Origin: Spirosoma terrae
GTDB taxonomy: Bacteria; Bacteroidota; Bacteroidia; Cytophagales; Spirosomataceae
Reading direction: 5' to 3'
DNA: 64,000 bases
Assembly: GCF_010435915.1 (NCBI RefSeq)
Contig: NZ_JAAFZH010000005.1
Span: 310,001-374,000, forward strand
Below, piece by piece: positions 53,944 to 62,500 of this stretch. The position numbers were made by a program, and so were the translations under genes. The notes beneath the pieces were generated by a model, which worked only from the letters and a program-made list of their open reading frames with translations, made no database searches and was not told where the DNA came from. Positions within the stretch are counted from its first letter, which is position 1, and each line of letters opens with the position of its first letter.

Positions 53944-54016
53944 TGATTCGGCTGGGATTCGAACCCAGGACCCATACATTAAAAGTGTATTGCTCTACCA
54001 GCTGAGCTACCGAATC
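53944..54016 (-). tRNA. tRNA-Lys (anticodon TTT)
   Basis: 73-nt cloverleaf. The acceptor GATTCGG pairs with CCGAATC, then discriminator A and no encoded CCA. D arm GCTC/GAGC, anticodon stem ATACA/TGTAT with loop CTTTTAA (anticodon TTT at the centre), T arm CTGGG/CCCAG with TTCGAAT. It follows folP on the same strand. Confidence 0.97.
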
Positions 54017-54094
54017 ATTCCCTTTTTACAAACAGGTCGTTGTCGTTTGGGAATGCAAAAGTAGAAGTTCGTTTTAATAAACGCAAGAGATGGT

Positions 54095-54937
54095 CTAATT
54101 TTTTTTTACTTCACTGGTCAGTTTTATGGCTTCCACAGCTTCCCGAACGTCGTGAACACGTAGTATTCTGGCCCCTTTCATAAGGGCTATTGTGTTGAGA
54201 ACAGTAGTTCCGTTTAGAGCCTCATCAGCGGTGATAGTCAAGGTTTTCCAAATGGTGCTCTTTCGGGAAAGACCAATCAGAATCGGTTCGTCGAAAAGAC
54301 TAAATTGGTCGAGTTGATTGAGTAGAAAAAAATTTTGTTCCGGGGTCTTCGCAAAGCCGAATCCGGGGTCGATGATAATATCTTTTTGACCCAGTTTGCG
54401 CAATTTGTTTACTTGAATGGCTAATTCGTCAATAACATCGGTGACCAGGTTGGTGTAGGAGGTTAATGTCTGCATCGTTTGTGGCGTGCCCCGCATATGC
54501 ATTAATACGTAAGGAACACCCAACGAGGCCACCGTTTCGAACATTGCTGAATCCAATGTTCCACCGGCCACATCATTAATCATGACTGCACCGGCTTCAA
54601 CAGCCTGTCGGGCTACAGCGGCCCGGAACGTATCGACCGATAGCAACGAATCAGGAAAGGCGTCGAGAATGGCGTCTATGGCTGGTAAAACTCGGTCGAC
54701 TTCTTGTGACGGGCTAATATCGGCCGCGCCGGGGCGGGTAGAATAGCCGCCAAGATCGAGGAACGTAGCGCCATCTTCCAGCATTTTTCCGGCAACATCA
54801 ACAATTTGCGTTGAGGATGTTCGGCTATTAGCAAAGAACGAATCGGGCGTAACGTTTAGAATTCCCATAACAACAGGTGCCTCTAATGGAATGAGCCGTC
54901 CCCGGCAGTTCAGTGTTTTTTTTGTACTTTTGGACAC
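54095..54937 (-). CDS. folP: Dihydropteroate synthase
   Basis: Folate pathway enzyme joining pterin pyrophosphate and p-aminobenzoate; target of sulfonamides. Motifs in order: MGILNVTPDSF, DLGGYSTRPGA, SVDTF, INDVAGG, HMRGTPQTMQ, DPGFGFAKT, GLSRKS and RVHDV. The start is uncertain. I take the GTG at 54937 (reads SKSTKKTLNCRGRL), which gives 280 aa, the usual size. A TTG at 55003 in the same frame would add 22 residues with no family likeness. It is divergent from DUF1599 and its 3' neighbour is tRNA-Lys. Confidence 0.9.
   Translation of the reverse strand: MSKSTKKTLNCRGRLIPLEAPVVMGILNVTPDSFFANSRTSSTQIVDVAGKMLEDGATFLDLGGYSTRPGAADISPSQEVDRVLPAIDAILDAFPDSLLSVDTFRAAVARQAVEAGAVMINDVAGGTLDSAMFETVASLGVPYVLMHMRGTPQTMQTLTSYTNLVTDVIDELAIQVNKLRKLGQKDIIIDPGFGFAKTPEQNFFLLNQLDQFSLFDEPILIGLSRKSTIWKTLTITADEALNGTTVLNTIALMKGARILRVHDVREAVEAIKLTSEVKKN
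54925..54932 (+). promoter_or_regulatory. Probable -7 element for DUF1599
   Basis: TACTTTTG matches TAnnTTTG. It is inside the folP start region and 88 bp before the DUF1599 ATG. No ideal -33 TTG was found. Confidence 0.4.
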
Positions 54938-55020
54938 AGTAAGTTTTGAAGTTTGTCGTTTAACGTTTGCGGTTTGATGCGAACGAGTAGTGTCGGCCTT
55001 CAAACGACAATCGTTAAACT

Positions 55021-55560
55021 ATGTCTACAACAGAAACCGAATATCGGCAGGTCATTCAACGCTGCAAAGACTTATTCCTGAAAAAAAATCAAGATTACGG
55101 TACGGCCTGGCGAATTTTACGTTTACCCAGCATTACAGATCAGATATTTATTAAAGCGCAACGGATTCGAACATTACAGGAAACCGGCGTTAGTAAAGTT
55201 GGCGAAGGGATTGAACCTGAGTTTGTTGGTATTATCAACTACTGCGTCATGGCGTTGATCCAGCGGGAGCTTCGTAATGATAGCCGAACGGATATTCCTA
55301 CGGACGAACTAGAGAAGCTATATGACAAACAAATTGGCGAGGTTATTGATCTGCTTTTTGCCAAAAACCACGATTATGGCGAAGCCTGGCGCGATATGCG
55401 GGTTAGCTCTATGACGGATATTATCCTGATGAAACTTTTACGCACCAAGCAGATTGAAGATAATCAGGGGAATACGCTAGTATCGGAAGGTGTTGACGCC
55501 AATTATATGGATATGATCAACTACGCCGTTTTTTGTTTGATAAAACTAACAATCAAGTGA
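55021..55560 (+). CDS. Tandem DUF1599 protein
   Basis: Protein of 179 aa made of two copies of one unit: KNQDYGTAWRILRLPSITDQ (22-41) and KNHDYGEAWRDMRVSSMTD (115-133), each followed by a helix and a closing (I/M)INY(C/A)V motif. DUF1599 has been renamed nucleotide-modification-associated domain 1 and is all-alpha, like MazG-type NTP pyrophosphatases. This Bacteroidota form with two copies is widely conserved and usually lies near folP and the BT_3928 gene, as here. Catalysis is unproven. Confidence 0.85.
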   Translation: MSTTETEYRQVIQRCKDLFLKKNQDYGTAWRILRLPSITDQIFIKAQRIRTLQETGVSKVGEGIEPEFVGIINYCVMALIQRELRNDSRTDIPTDELEKLYDKQIGEVIDLLFAKNHDYGEAWRDMRVSSMTDIILMKLLRTKQIEDNQGNTLVSEGVDANYMDMINYAVFCLIKLTIK

Positions 55561-55611
55561 AACGAAAGCATCAATGTTGCTTTCAATAGTCTCAACACTT
55601 CACCGTAAGGT

Positions 55612-56754
55612 ATGAACCCTACTGCTGCTCAACCCAAAGTTAAAACTGGTACACCACCTATGCTGATTGCCGCTCAGATAGCTCGCTTTCTGGTTGGCGT
55701 CATTTTTATATTTTCTGGCTTAATAAAGCTTAACGACCCTGTAGGCACGCAGATTAAATTCGAAGAGTATTTCGAAGTGTTTGCGCAGGACGTGCCGTTT
55801 CTGCACGACTTCTTCATGGCGCTGGTGCCGTTTACGCTGGCGATGTCGGTCTTGTTTTGTGCCGCCGAAATTATTCTTGGTGTAGCATTGCTGGTTTCCT
55901 ATAAGCCGAAACTGACGAGCTGGCTTCTTTTCTTTCTCATTACGTTCTTTACGTTCCTGACCTTTTATTCGGCGTATTTCAACCGCGTAACGGACTGTGG
56001 CTGCTTTGGCGATGCCATTAAGTTAAAGCCCTGGACATCATTCGGTAAAGACGTATTTCTGATGATATTGATATTATTTATCATTGGCCATCGGAACCGT
56101 ATTCGGCCTCGTAAAACGGGCTGGGTCATTACGTTAACAACCATCCTGACCCTCGGGCTGGGGATCTACGCCATCTCGTTCCTGCCTCCGCTCGATTTGC
56201 TGCCTTACGCGGTCGGAAAAAGCATTCCGGCCCAGATGAAGCCGTCGGAGCCGTTACGGTACAAATACGTGATGGAGAAGGAGGGCAAAACTCAGGAATT
56301 CGATCAGTACCCTACCGATCAGAGTTATAAGTTCAAGGAAATGCTCCTGGTGAACGAAAATGCCAAACCAAAAATCACCGACTATCGTGTCTGGAACGAT
56401 GAAGGCGATTTTACGCAACAGACGTTTGAAGGCAACAAGCTGTTCATCATTGTAAAGAATATTAAAGACATTGATGCCGGGAGTCTCCCTGCTATTCGCT
56501 CACTGGTAGAGCAATTGAACGGATCGAGCATCAAACCTTATATTCTGACGTCGACCAGCGACGATGAAATTAAGGCGTTTCGGAAGGAATTCCAGCTCGA
56601 TAATGTGCCGTATTACAAGGCTGATGCTACCGTACTAAAAACCATCATGCGCTCAAATCCAGGTACCTGGTTGCTTAAGGACGGCGTAGTACGTGGTAAG
56701 TGGCATTACAACTCAACACCAGATGCTGAGGAGGTTAAGTCTTTGGTTAACTAG
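55612..56754 (+). CDS. BT_3928-family membrane protein (DoxX/MauE-like with thioredoxin-like C-terminus)
   Basis: Inner-membrane protein, 380 aa. Four to five TM helices (about 20-200) contain the MauE/DoxX features ARFLVGVIFIFSGLIKLNDP and VTDCGCFGDAIKLKPW with a paired Cys. The C-terminal half (about 230-380) looks thioredoxin-like without a CxxC. The family is restricted to Bacteroidota and consistently follows DUF1599, as here after 51 bp, so the two are probably co-transcribed. A role in periplasmic disulfide or quinone redox is plausible but not shown. Confidence 0.85.
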   Translation: MNPTAAQPKVKTGTPPMLIAAQIARFLVGVIFIFSGLIKLNDPVGTQIKFEEYFEVFAQDVPFLHDFFMALVPFTLAMSVLFCAAEIILGVALLVSYKPKLTSWLLFFLITFFTFLTFYSAYFNRVTDCGCFGDAIKLKPWTSFGKDVFLMILILFIIGHRNRIRPRKTGWVITLTTILTLGLGIYAISFLPPLDLLPYAVGKSIPAQMKPSEPLRYKYVMEKEGKTQEFDQYPTDQSYKFKEMLLVNENAKPKITDYRVWNDEGDFTQQTFEGNKLFIIVKNIKDIDAGSLPAIRSLVEQLNGSSIKPYILTSTSDDEIKAFRKEFQLDNVPYYKADATVLKTIMRSNPGTWLLKDGVVRGKWHYNSTPDAEEVKSLVN

Positions 56755-56757
56755 TTT

Positions 56758-56848
56758 GTGGTTTATGGTTTATGGTTTATCGTAGGTAAAACCGAGAAGG
56801 AGTCGTTGGGTAGCTACTATAAACCATAAACCATAAATTATAGACCAT
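56758..56848. repeat. Heptamer-based inverted repeat
   Basis: Left part is three copies of GGTTTAT (56760-56780). Right part (about 56818-56845) is four complementary heptamers, two perfect and two degenerate (ATAAACC, ATAAACC, ATAAATT, ATAGACC). The arms pair over about 19 of 21 positions with a loop near 38 nt. It lies between the BT_3928 stop and the aroK start. Confidence 0.75.
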
Positions 56849-56860
56849 ACTCTCTTTTGC

Positions 56861-57367
56861 TTGAAAAATATTTTCCTGATAGGAATGCCCTCATCGGGCA
56901 AGAGTACGCTAGGCAAAAAAATTGCCGATGCGCTGCATTATCGATACGTCGATACGGATAAGCTGATTGTTCGCGACGAGGGACGTAGCATTCCAGAGAT
57001 TTTTGCTCAGTCGGGCGAGGATTACTTCCGCGAGGCAGAACGACGGGTTTTACGGACAATCCGGCCCGGTGATAGTACGGTTGTATCGACAGGAGGAGGG
57101 ATGCCTTGCTTTAACGATAACATTAGTTACATCAATGCATCGGGTATTTCGGTATTTCTGGATGTACCGGTTGCTATTCTGGTTCAACGTATCCTGGCGC
57201 ATGGAGCCGAAGACCGGCCTCTCAACAATCCAACTGATCCCGATTTGTTGGCTACGTTGCAGCAACGATATATGAATCGACTACCGATTTACAACCAGGC
57301 TCATATTGTTATTTCGGGTGAAACAAATGAAGAATACGTACTACGAAGAATAGGAGAGTTGTTGTAA
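56861..57367 (+). CDS. aroK: Shikimate kinase
   Basis: Phosphorylates shikimate at the 3-OH in the aromatic amino acid pathway. Walker A GMPSSGKST (8-16), DTD (around 32, shikimate binding), GEDYFREAE, STGGGMPC and the lid segment AEDRPL are clear. The 168-aa length is normal. The start is a TTG at 56861 (reads KNIFLIGMPSSGKS), giving the right distance to the P-loop; no ATG is available upstream in frame without crossing the repeat. Confidence 0.9.
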   Translation: MKNIFLIGMPSSGKSTLGKKIADALHYRYVDTDKLIVRDEGRSIPEIFAQSGEDYFREAERRVLRTIRPGDSTVVSTGGGMPCFNDNISYINASGISVFLDVPVAILVQRILAHGAEDRPLNNPTDPDLLATLQQRYMNRLPIYNQAHIVISGETNEEYVLRRIGELL

Positions 57368-57372
57368 ATAAC

Positions 57373-57417
57373 ACCAACAAAAAAGCTCGATCGCTGTACG
57401 ATCGAGCTTTTTTGTTG
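57373..57417 (+). terminator. Terminator after aroK
   Basis: CCAACAAAAAAGCTCGATCG (57373-57392) pairs perfectly with the segment 57398-57417 around CTGTA. It includes A- and T-runs, so it works in either direction. Confidence 0.88.
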
Positions 57418-57460
57418 GGGAAGCTTTTAAGCTTTCTAAAATCAAGTATTGATTAGTGTT

Positions 57461-57550
57461 TTTTTATCATTCCGACATAGGAGGAACCTTCGGGTGAAAG
57501 TTGTTTGACTGGATGATCCGAAGGTTCCTCCTGCGTCGGAATGACAAAAA
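57461..57550. repeat. Inverted repeat (33-nt arms, 3 mismatches), same family as 38881-39000
   Basis: 57461-57493 and 57518-57550 pair at 30 of 33 positions. The arms share TCATTCCGAC and GGAGGAACCTTCGG with the 38.9-kb element. The loop (GGTGAAAGTTGTTTGACTGG against GGTGCAAGTTATTTTACTGG) is conserved too. It lies between aroK and the convergent FadL-like gene. Confidence 0.9.
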
Positions 57551-57595
57551 TTTTATCAAAGCAAAACTTTAAGCAAGTTCGATGTTGGGTTCGTT

Positions 57596-59170
57596 CTAAA
57601 AGAACACGCCAAACGAGAGCATTACGTTGGTATTTCTATTGTTGGTGTTCACCGTTGGCGTGTCAATATCACTAGGAAGCTGATAAGGGGTAAAGCCCGT
57701 CTTATAGGTTAAATAAGACCCCGATAGATCGGCGAAGAAGCGTTCGTTACGTACGCCTAAACCGGCTGACAGCAGCAGTTTGTCGCGATCTGTTTTGGCA
57801 ACCCGATCAAGATCGACTTTGTAAGCACTTGGCAAATAGCCTACGCCTGCCCGTAAACGTAGCAGACCCGCCCTAATTTCGGCACCTGCTCTAAGGTTAA
57901 CCACATTCTGATAGGTTGATTGTACGATGCCCCGTACGTCGGTTTTAAAGTCGGTATTATCCTGCTGCGACGAGAAGTAGGAAGTACGTACCCGCATACC
58001 GCCGTAACCAACATATTCGGCCGTAGCTGTGATAAACCCGATTTTGCCTTTACCCAGGAAATACGTAGCACCACCCGACGCGCGGAAAGGTGTCTGTAAC
58101 GAGTAATCAAAGTTATCGTACGGAGACGTAACGTCAACTCGGTTTGGGTTTCCCCCCAGATTGATCAGTGATGTTGGGTTAACTACAAGGGTTTGTGCAA
58201 AAACCTCCCGTGCACTGCTAAACGTAGGGCTAACAACGGTAGCTCCGATCTGCAGATCGTTGTTCAGTTTATAAATAATACCCAACGTTGCATTAACTCC
58301 ATTACCTGTTACGTCAAACCGATTGATCTGGCTATAATCGATGTAGTAACGCCCGTTGATTGGGGCCTCAAGAAACACAAACTCGGATGCATATTTAAGG
58401 CGGGTTAGTGCAATTGATCCTCCAATGTATAATTTGTCGTCTAAGTTGCCAGCATAAGCAATAGTCCACTGCGAATGCGTACCGGAACGTGATAGAGTCG
58501 CACGTTGATCTTTGGCAAGCGTAGCATCAAATCGTGTGTATGGAGGCCCTGACCCGTTAGCACCTAAGTCAGTTGGGTTAATGAGAAAAAGACGATAGGC
58601 TCCTGCTTCTCTGAAACTTACGGTGTTTGATGCCCGATCATAATCGTCACTTAATTCGGCCTCACTATAGTTGCCCGCATTAGCCTCATTGATATAGGTT
58701 TGGGCAAGAGAGGAGTTTGGATTCCGGTTGGTTCCGCGGGCATCCACATAATCGTAGAAATTGGCAGATTGTGAATACGTAACACCGAAAGCCGTTCTAC
58801 GCCAGCGTCGTTGTGAATTTGAGTTTCCGGCTAGCACCAGCCCCAACTGCCCTATATTAAATTTGCTGCCTGTGCTACTTGTCTGCCCACCCAAAAACGA
58901 GTTTTGGTTATTGACCAGATTAAACGAAGGGCTGATACTTAATTCGGATCGATTGTAGAAAGCGAGCCCGGCCGGGTTACCGAAAATATTGCTGGCATCA
59001 CCACCCAGCGCTGCCTGATTGCCGCCCAGACCACGGAAACGCGCTGTTCCGGTTTGTGAGAAATCAGAAAATCGGAAAGCGTCATCAGCGTAGTCGGCAG
59101 CGGGACCTTGTCCGTACGTCAGCCCCGCGCAACTCAGTAGCAGGGCCGAAAAAAGGTACTTTGTATTCAT
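57596..59170 (-). CDS. FadL/OmpP1-like outer-membrane porin
   Basis: Exported beta-barrel of 524 aa with a signal peptide (LLLSCAGLTYGQ). The FadL/TodX-type N-terminal motif is seen as GTARFRGLGGNQAALGGDASNIFGNPAGLAFY (about 42-73), then repeated amphipathic strands, ending in a terminal Phe (LSFGVFF) as needed for BAM insertion. FadL relatives move fatty acids or small aromatics across the outer membrane. In Bacteroidota many are annotated as hemin receptor, so the cargo is uncertain. It lies downstream of the aromatic-rich lipoprotein gene on the same strand. Confidence 0.82.
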   Translation of the reverse strand: MNTKYLFSALLLSCAGLTYGQGPAADYADDAFRFSDFSQTGTARFRGLGGNQAALGGDASNIFGNPAGLAFYNRSELSISPSFNLVNNQNSFLGGQTSSTGSKFNIGQLGLVLAGNSNSQRRWRRTAFGVTYSQSANFYDYVDARGTNRNPNSSLAQTYINEANAGNYSEAELSDDYDRASNTVSFREAGAYRLFLINPTDLGANGSGPPYTRFDATLAKDQRATLSRSGTHSQWTIAYAGNLDDKLYIGGSIALTRLKYASEFVFLEAPINGRYYIDYSQINRFDVTGNGVNATLGIIYKLNNDLQIGATVVSPTFSSAREVFAQTLVVNPTSLINLGGNPNRVDVTSPYDNFDYSLQTPFRASGGATYFLGKGKIGFITATAEYVGYGGMRVRTSYFSSQQDNTDFKTDVRGIVQSTYQNVVNLRAGAEIRAGLLRLRAGVGYLPSAYKVDLDRVAKTDRDKLLLSAGLGVRNERFFADLSGSYLTYKTGFTPYQLPSDIDTPTVNTNNRNTNVMLSFGVFF

Positions 59171-59284
59171 AAGCGTATGCGATTAAACCAGCGAATGACA
59201 CGTTTGTGGTTAGAGCGTCACTATCCTAAAACGTTTAATCTAAGGGATTAAAAAAATGGCGGTTATTTGCTAGTATAACAACGA

Positions 59285-59320
59285 AAAATCCCGCCGATTG
59301 TCTTTTATCGGCGGGATTTT
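59285..59320 (-). terminator. Terminator after the aromatic-rich lipoprotein gene
   Basis: AAAATCCCGCCGAT pairs perfectly with ATCGGCGGGATTTT around TGTCTTTT. On the minus strand it follows the stop at 59342 by about 22 bp. Confidence 0.88.
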
Positions 59321-59341
59321 ATTTTTTACCTCACATATATA

Positions 59342-60616
59342 CTAGCGTGGTCCACGGCCACCACCGCCAGTACGTCCACCACCACCGGAGAATCCTCCGC
59401 CACCACTGCTTGGGCTTGGAGAGCTGAAGCTACGGCTAGGAGCGCTAGGCTGGCTAAAGCTAGGCTGGTTGTTGAAACTACCCCGGCTCTGGCTCTGGTA
59501 AGAAGGCTGCTGATAGCTCTGTGTTGACTGTTGCTGATAGCCGCTACGTCCACCACCACTGTAAGAAGGGGCCGTGTAACTGCCACGGCTGTTCGAACGT
59601 GGACGAGCGTAGTAGTCGTTACCACTGTTGTACGAAGGCGCTGCCGAAGAACCTGTGCTGTTGTTACCTACCCGGCCATTGCTGGAACCGTTGTCGTAGT
59701 AATACGTACCCCGGCTGTTGCCGTTGGATGGGCGTGAGTAATAGCGACTGTCTGAAGCGCTGGCTGAACCTGAGTTATAGCTGCTACGTCCTCCATTTGG
59801 ATTGTAGTTCCGTGGCGAGTTATCGAAGCCAGAAACGTACGAGCCCGCCGAGCGACCTGCGCTACGGTTATACGTACGTGCCCGATAGGGGTCTGCACCC
59901 GTTACAACTACATTGTTTACGTAAACAGGAGAACCCCAGTAGCCACCATATCCACCACCCCAGCCACCATAGAATGGTGAGTAGAACGGATTGTAGAAGC
60001 CACTGTACGCGTATGGGCTGTAGAACGAATCATAGAACGGACTAAAGCCACCATAGAATGGCGAATTGAACGGGCTGTAGGCAAATGCACTGCCATAGAA
60101 TGGAGAATAAAATGGACGGCCAAAACCCATGTTAAAGCCACCAAGCCCCATTCCTAAACCCAGGCCGCTGTAAAACCCGAAGTTATTGAAGCCCCAGCGA
60201 TTCCAGCTATAAGCTGACGTGGACGCTGCGTTGTAGCCATTAACAAAGCCAGCGTTGTAGCTGTTGTTATTGCTGTCGCCCCAACCCGGATCATCCGAAA
60301 GGCCACGGTTTAGTTTACGAGTACTTAACTCGGAGTAATATTCGTCTGTGTTGCTGCTGTAGCCCTGCTGCTCATCATTGTAGTCAGGGTTCGCGTTACG
60401 TAGCGACCGTTGTTGACGGCGTAACTCCCGCGAATTTTGTGGAGCAACCGAAGCGACGTCTGATGAGTTGCTGGCGTATACAACAGCGTTACCGGAGCTG
60501 CCATACAAATCATCCACTTCGCCAGCGTTTTGGGCTGTCTGCTGACTCGATGAGCAGCTCCAGAAACCCATCAACGCGGCTAGCGTCAAGTATTGGTATA
60601 TGCGTTGCTTATTCAT
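59342..60616 (-). CDS. Low-complexity Phe/Tyr/Gly/Pro-rich lipoprotein
   Basis: Protein of 424 aa. The lipobox is LMGFWSC (Cys21), so it is a lipoprotein. Residues about 135-235 are aromatic/Gly/Pro-rich, with tandem PFYSPFYG-like units (SPFYGSAFAYSPFNSPFYGG). The remaining C-terminal part is Ser/Asn/Tyr/Arg/Gly-rich and ends in GGGGFSGGGGRTGGGGRGPR. There is no folded domain. Composition is that of intrinsically disordered, self-associating or adhesive proteins. I know no function; the ATG at 60616 is supported by the lipobox. Confidence 0.72.
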   Translation of the reverse strand: MNKQRIYQYLTLAALMGFWSCSSSQQTAQNAGEVDDLYGSSGNAVVYASNSSDVASVAPQNSRELRRQQRSLRNANPDYNDEQQGYSSNTDEYYSELSTRKLNRGLSDDPGWGDSNNNSYNAGFVNGYNAASTSAYSWNRWGFNNFGFYSGLGLGMGLGGFNMGFGRPFYSPFYGSAFAYSPFNSPFYGGFSPFYDSFYSPYAYSGFYNPFYSPFYGGWGGGYGGYWGSPVYVNNVVVTGADPYRARTYNRSAGRSAGSYVSGFDNSPRNYNPNGGRSSYNSGSASASDSRYYSRPSNGNSRGTYYYDNGSSNGRVGNNSTGSSAAPSYNSGNDYYARPRSNSRGSYTAPSYSGGGRSGYQQQSTQSYQQPSYQSQSRGSFNNQPSFSQPSAPSRSFSSPSPSSGGGGFSGGGGRTGGGGRGPR

Positions 60617-60714
60617 TTGGCAAGGGAATTAAATGTAGCAAAACCTCATTTCTGTGTCATTTAAACTTATAACAAAGGTTTGACACGTTTGATTACAAAA
60701 ATAAATCAAAAACC

Positions 60715-60722
60715 TATCTTTG
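60715..60722 (+). promoter_or_regulatory. Probable -7 element for proS
   Basis: TATCTTTG matches TAnnTTTG, with TTTG 23 nt upstream (60688-60691), slightly longer than the usual spacer. The start codon is about 190 bp downstream, leaving a long leader of about 180 nt. No known riboswitch was recognised in it. Confidence 0.5.
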
Positions 60723-60911
60723 CAACTTTTCAATTATTAGATTCTGATTAGAATGTAATGGTTTAAATCATTCGTAAAAAAATAGAGAAAAAGAAGACTG
60801 AGGGTATATACGTACCTGCACCACTGCGTTTTCTGATCCTAACCGGGTATATCGATAAAACACAGTTGTTAGGCTTTTCGTTTGGCCTCTGCTTCGACTG
60901 TTTTCAGCATC

Positions 60912-62384
60912 ATGGCAAAAGCAATTCCATCCCGTAGTGAAAATTACTCTGAGTGGTATAATGAGTTAATTAAAAAGGCCGACCTGGCCGAAAATTCAGC
61001 GGTTCGTGGCTGTATGGTTATCAAGCCTTATGGTTTCTCGATCTGGGAAAAAATGCAGCGGGCCCTAGACGATATGTTTAAGGAGACCGGGCATTCGAAC
61101 GCTTATTTCCCCTTATTCATTCCGAAGTCGTTCCTGAGCAAAGAAGCCTCTCACGTAGAAGGATTTGCCAAAGAATGCGCCGTTGTTACCCATTATCGGC
61201 TTAAAAATGCCGAGGATGGTTCGGGCGTAATCGTTGACCCGGAAGCGAAGCTGGAAGAAGAACTTATTGTACGGCCAACCTCCGAAACGGTTATCTGGAG
61301 TACGTACAAAAACTGGATTCAGTCGTACCGCGATCTGCCGCTGCTGATTAACCAGTGGGCTAACGTAGTACGTTGGGAAATGCGTACTCGTATTTTCCTG
61401 CGTACGGCTGAGTTTTTGTGGCAGGAAGGGCATACCGCTCACGCTACGGCAGAGGAAGCAGAAGCCGAAACTCGCCAGATGCTCGACGTATACGCTACGT
61501 TCGCCGAAGAATGGATGGCCGTGCCCGTCGTTCGGGGTTCTAAAACGCCGAGCGAACGGTTTGCCGGCGCTAACGATACGTTGTGTATTGAAGCCATGAT
61601 GCAGGATGGGAAGGCCCTTCAGGCTGGTACGTCGCACTTTCTTGGACAAAATTTTGCTAAAGCATTCGATGTACAATTCCTGAATAAGCAAAACCAATTA
61701 GACTACGTTTGGGGAACATCCTGGGGTGTTTCTACTCGTTTGATGGGTGCTTTGATTATGGCTCACTCCGACGACGACGGTCTGGTGTTACCACCGAAAC
61801 TGGCTCCTATCCAGGTGGTTATTGTGCCGATCTATCGGAGTGAAGAACAGCTGGGACAAATTTCGGCTAAAGTGAAACCGTTGCTGCAGGAATTGCGGAA
61901 AGCCGGTATTTCGGTGAAATATGATGATTCGGATGCCAACAAGCCTGGCTGGAAATTTGCGGAATATGAACTCCGTGGCGTTCCTGTTCGGCTGGCGATG
62001 GGTGCTCGTGATCTGGAAAATGGTACGGTCGAAATTGCCCGGCGCGATCTGAAAACCAAAGAAACAGTGCCGTTCGATGGGCTGACTGAACGTATCCAGA
62101 ATCTGCTGGACGATATTCAGCAAACGATTTATAATAAAGCGCTCAAATTCCGGCAGGAAAACACCTTTAAAGTCGATACGTTCGAGGAGTTTCAGGAGCA
62201 AATTGAAAAAGGTGGTTTCCTGCTCGCTCACTGGGATGGTACGGCGGAAACCGAAGAAGCGATCAAAGACGCAACTAAAGCCACCATCCGGTGTATTCCG
62301 TTCGATCAGGAGCCGGAAGAAGGGGTAGATATCTACTCGGGCAAACCGTCGAAAGGCCGGGTCGTTTTCGCCAGAGCGTATTAG
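60912..62384 (+). CDS. proS: Proline--tRNA ligase (short ProS3 type)
   Basis: Class II aminoacyl-tRNA synthetase charging tRNA-Pro. The catalytic core has motif 2 ([21 protein letters not shown], about 155-175) and motif 3 ([13 protein letters not shown]). The anticodon-binding domain is from about 280. It is 490 aa, without the editing insertion of the long E. coli form, i.e. the eukaryote/archaeal-like type common in Bacteroidota. The ATG at 60912 ([20 protein letters not shown]) is chosen over the TTG ten codons upstream. Confidence 0.94.
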   Translation: MAKAIPSRSENYSEWYNELIKKADLAENSAVRGCMVIKPYGFSIWEKMQRALDDMFKETGHSNAYFPLFIPKSFLSKEASHVEGFAKECAVVTHYRLKNAEDGSGVIVDPEAKLEEELIVRPTSETVIWSTYKNWIQSYRDLPLLINQWANVVRWEMRTRIFLRTAEFLWQEGHTAHATAEEAEAETRQMLDVYATFAEEWMAVPVVRGSKTPSERFAGANDTLCIEAMMQDGKALQAGTSHFLGQNFAKAFDVQFLNKQNQLDYVWGTSWGVSTRLMGALIMAHSDDDGLVLPPKLAPIQVVIVPIYRSEEQLGQISAKVKPLLQELRKAGISVKYDDSDANKPGWKFAEYELRGVPVRLAMGARDLENGTVEIARRDLKTKETVPFDGLTERIQNLLDDIQQTIYNKALKFRQENTFKVDTFEEFQEQIEKGGFLLAHWDGTAETEEAIKDATKATIRCIPFDQEPEEGVDIYSGKPSKGRVVFARAY

Positions 62385-62412
62385 TCTCTCTTAACAAGGG
62401 CTCCTGTTAGCC

Positions 62413-62474
62413 TAAAATGGTACTGCCGTTATTACTGTTATTGTCTGAGCAGTAGTAACGGCAGTACGTTTTAA
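62413..62474. terminator. Terminator after proS, shared with the convergent gene
   Basis: GTACTGCCGTTATTACTG (62420-62437) pairs with 62450-62467, with one mismatch, in A/T-rich flanks (TAAAAT and GTTTTA). Confidence 0.8.
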
Positions 62475-62500
62475 GTCAACAGAGAGTTTGTAGTCGTATG

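Noticed and set aside
54938-55003. Longer folP start at TTG 55003
   Set aside because: The 22 extra residues are low in family likeness, and the usual dihydropteroate synthase length is reached from the GTG at 54937; the choice stays uncertain.
60722-60911. T-box riboswitch before proS
   Set aside because: No T-box consensus (such as AGGGUGGNACCGCG) or specifier stem is seen, and the class is not expected in Bacteroidota.
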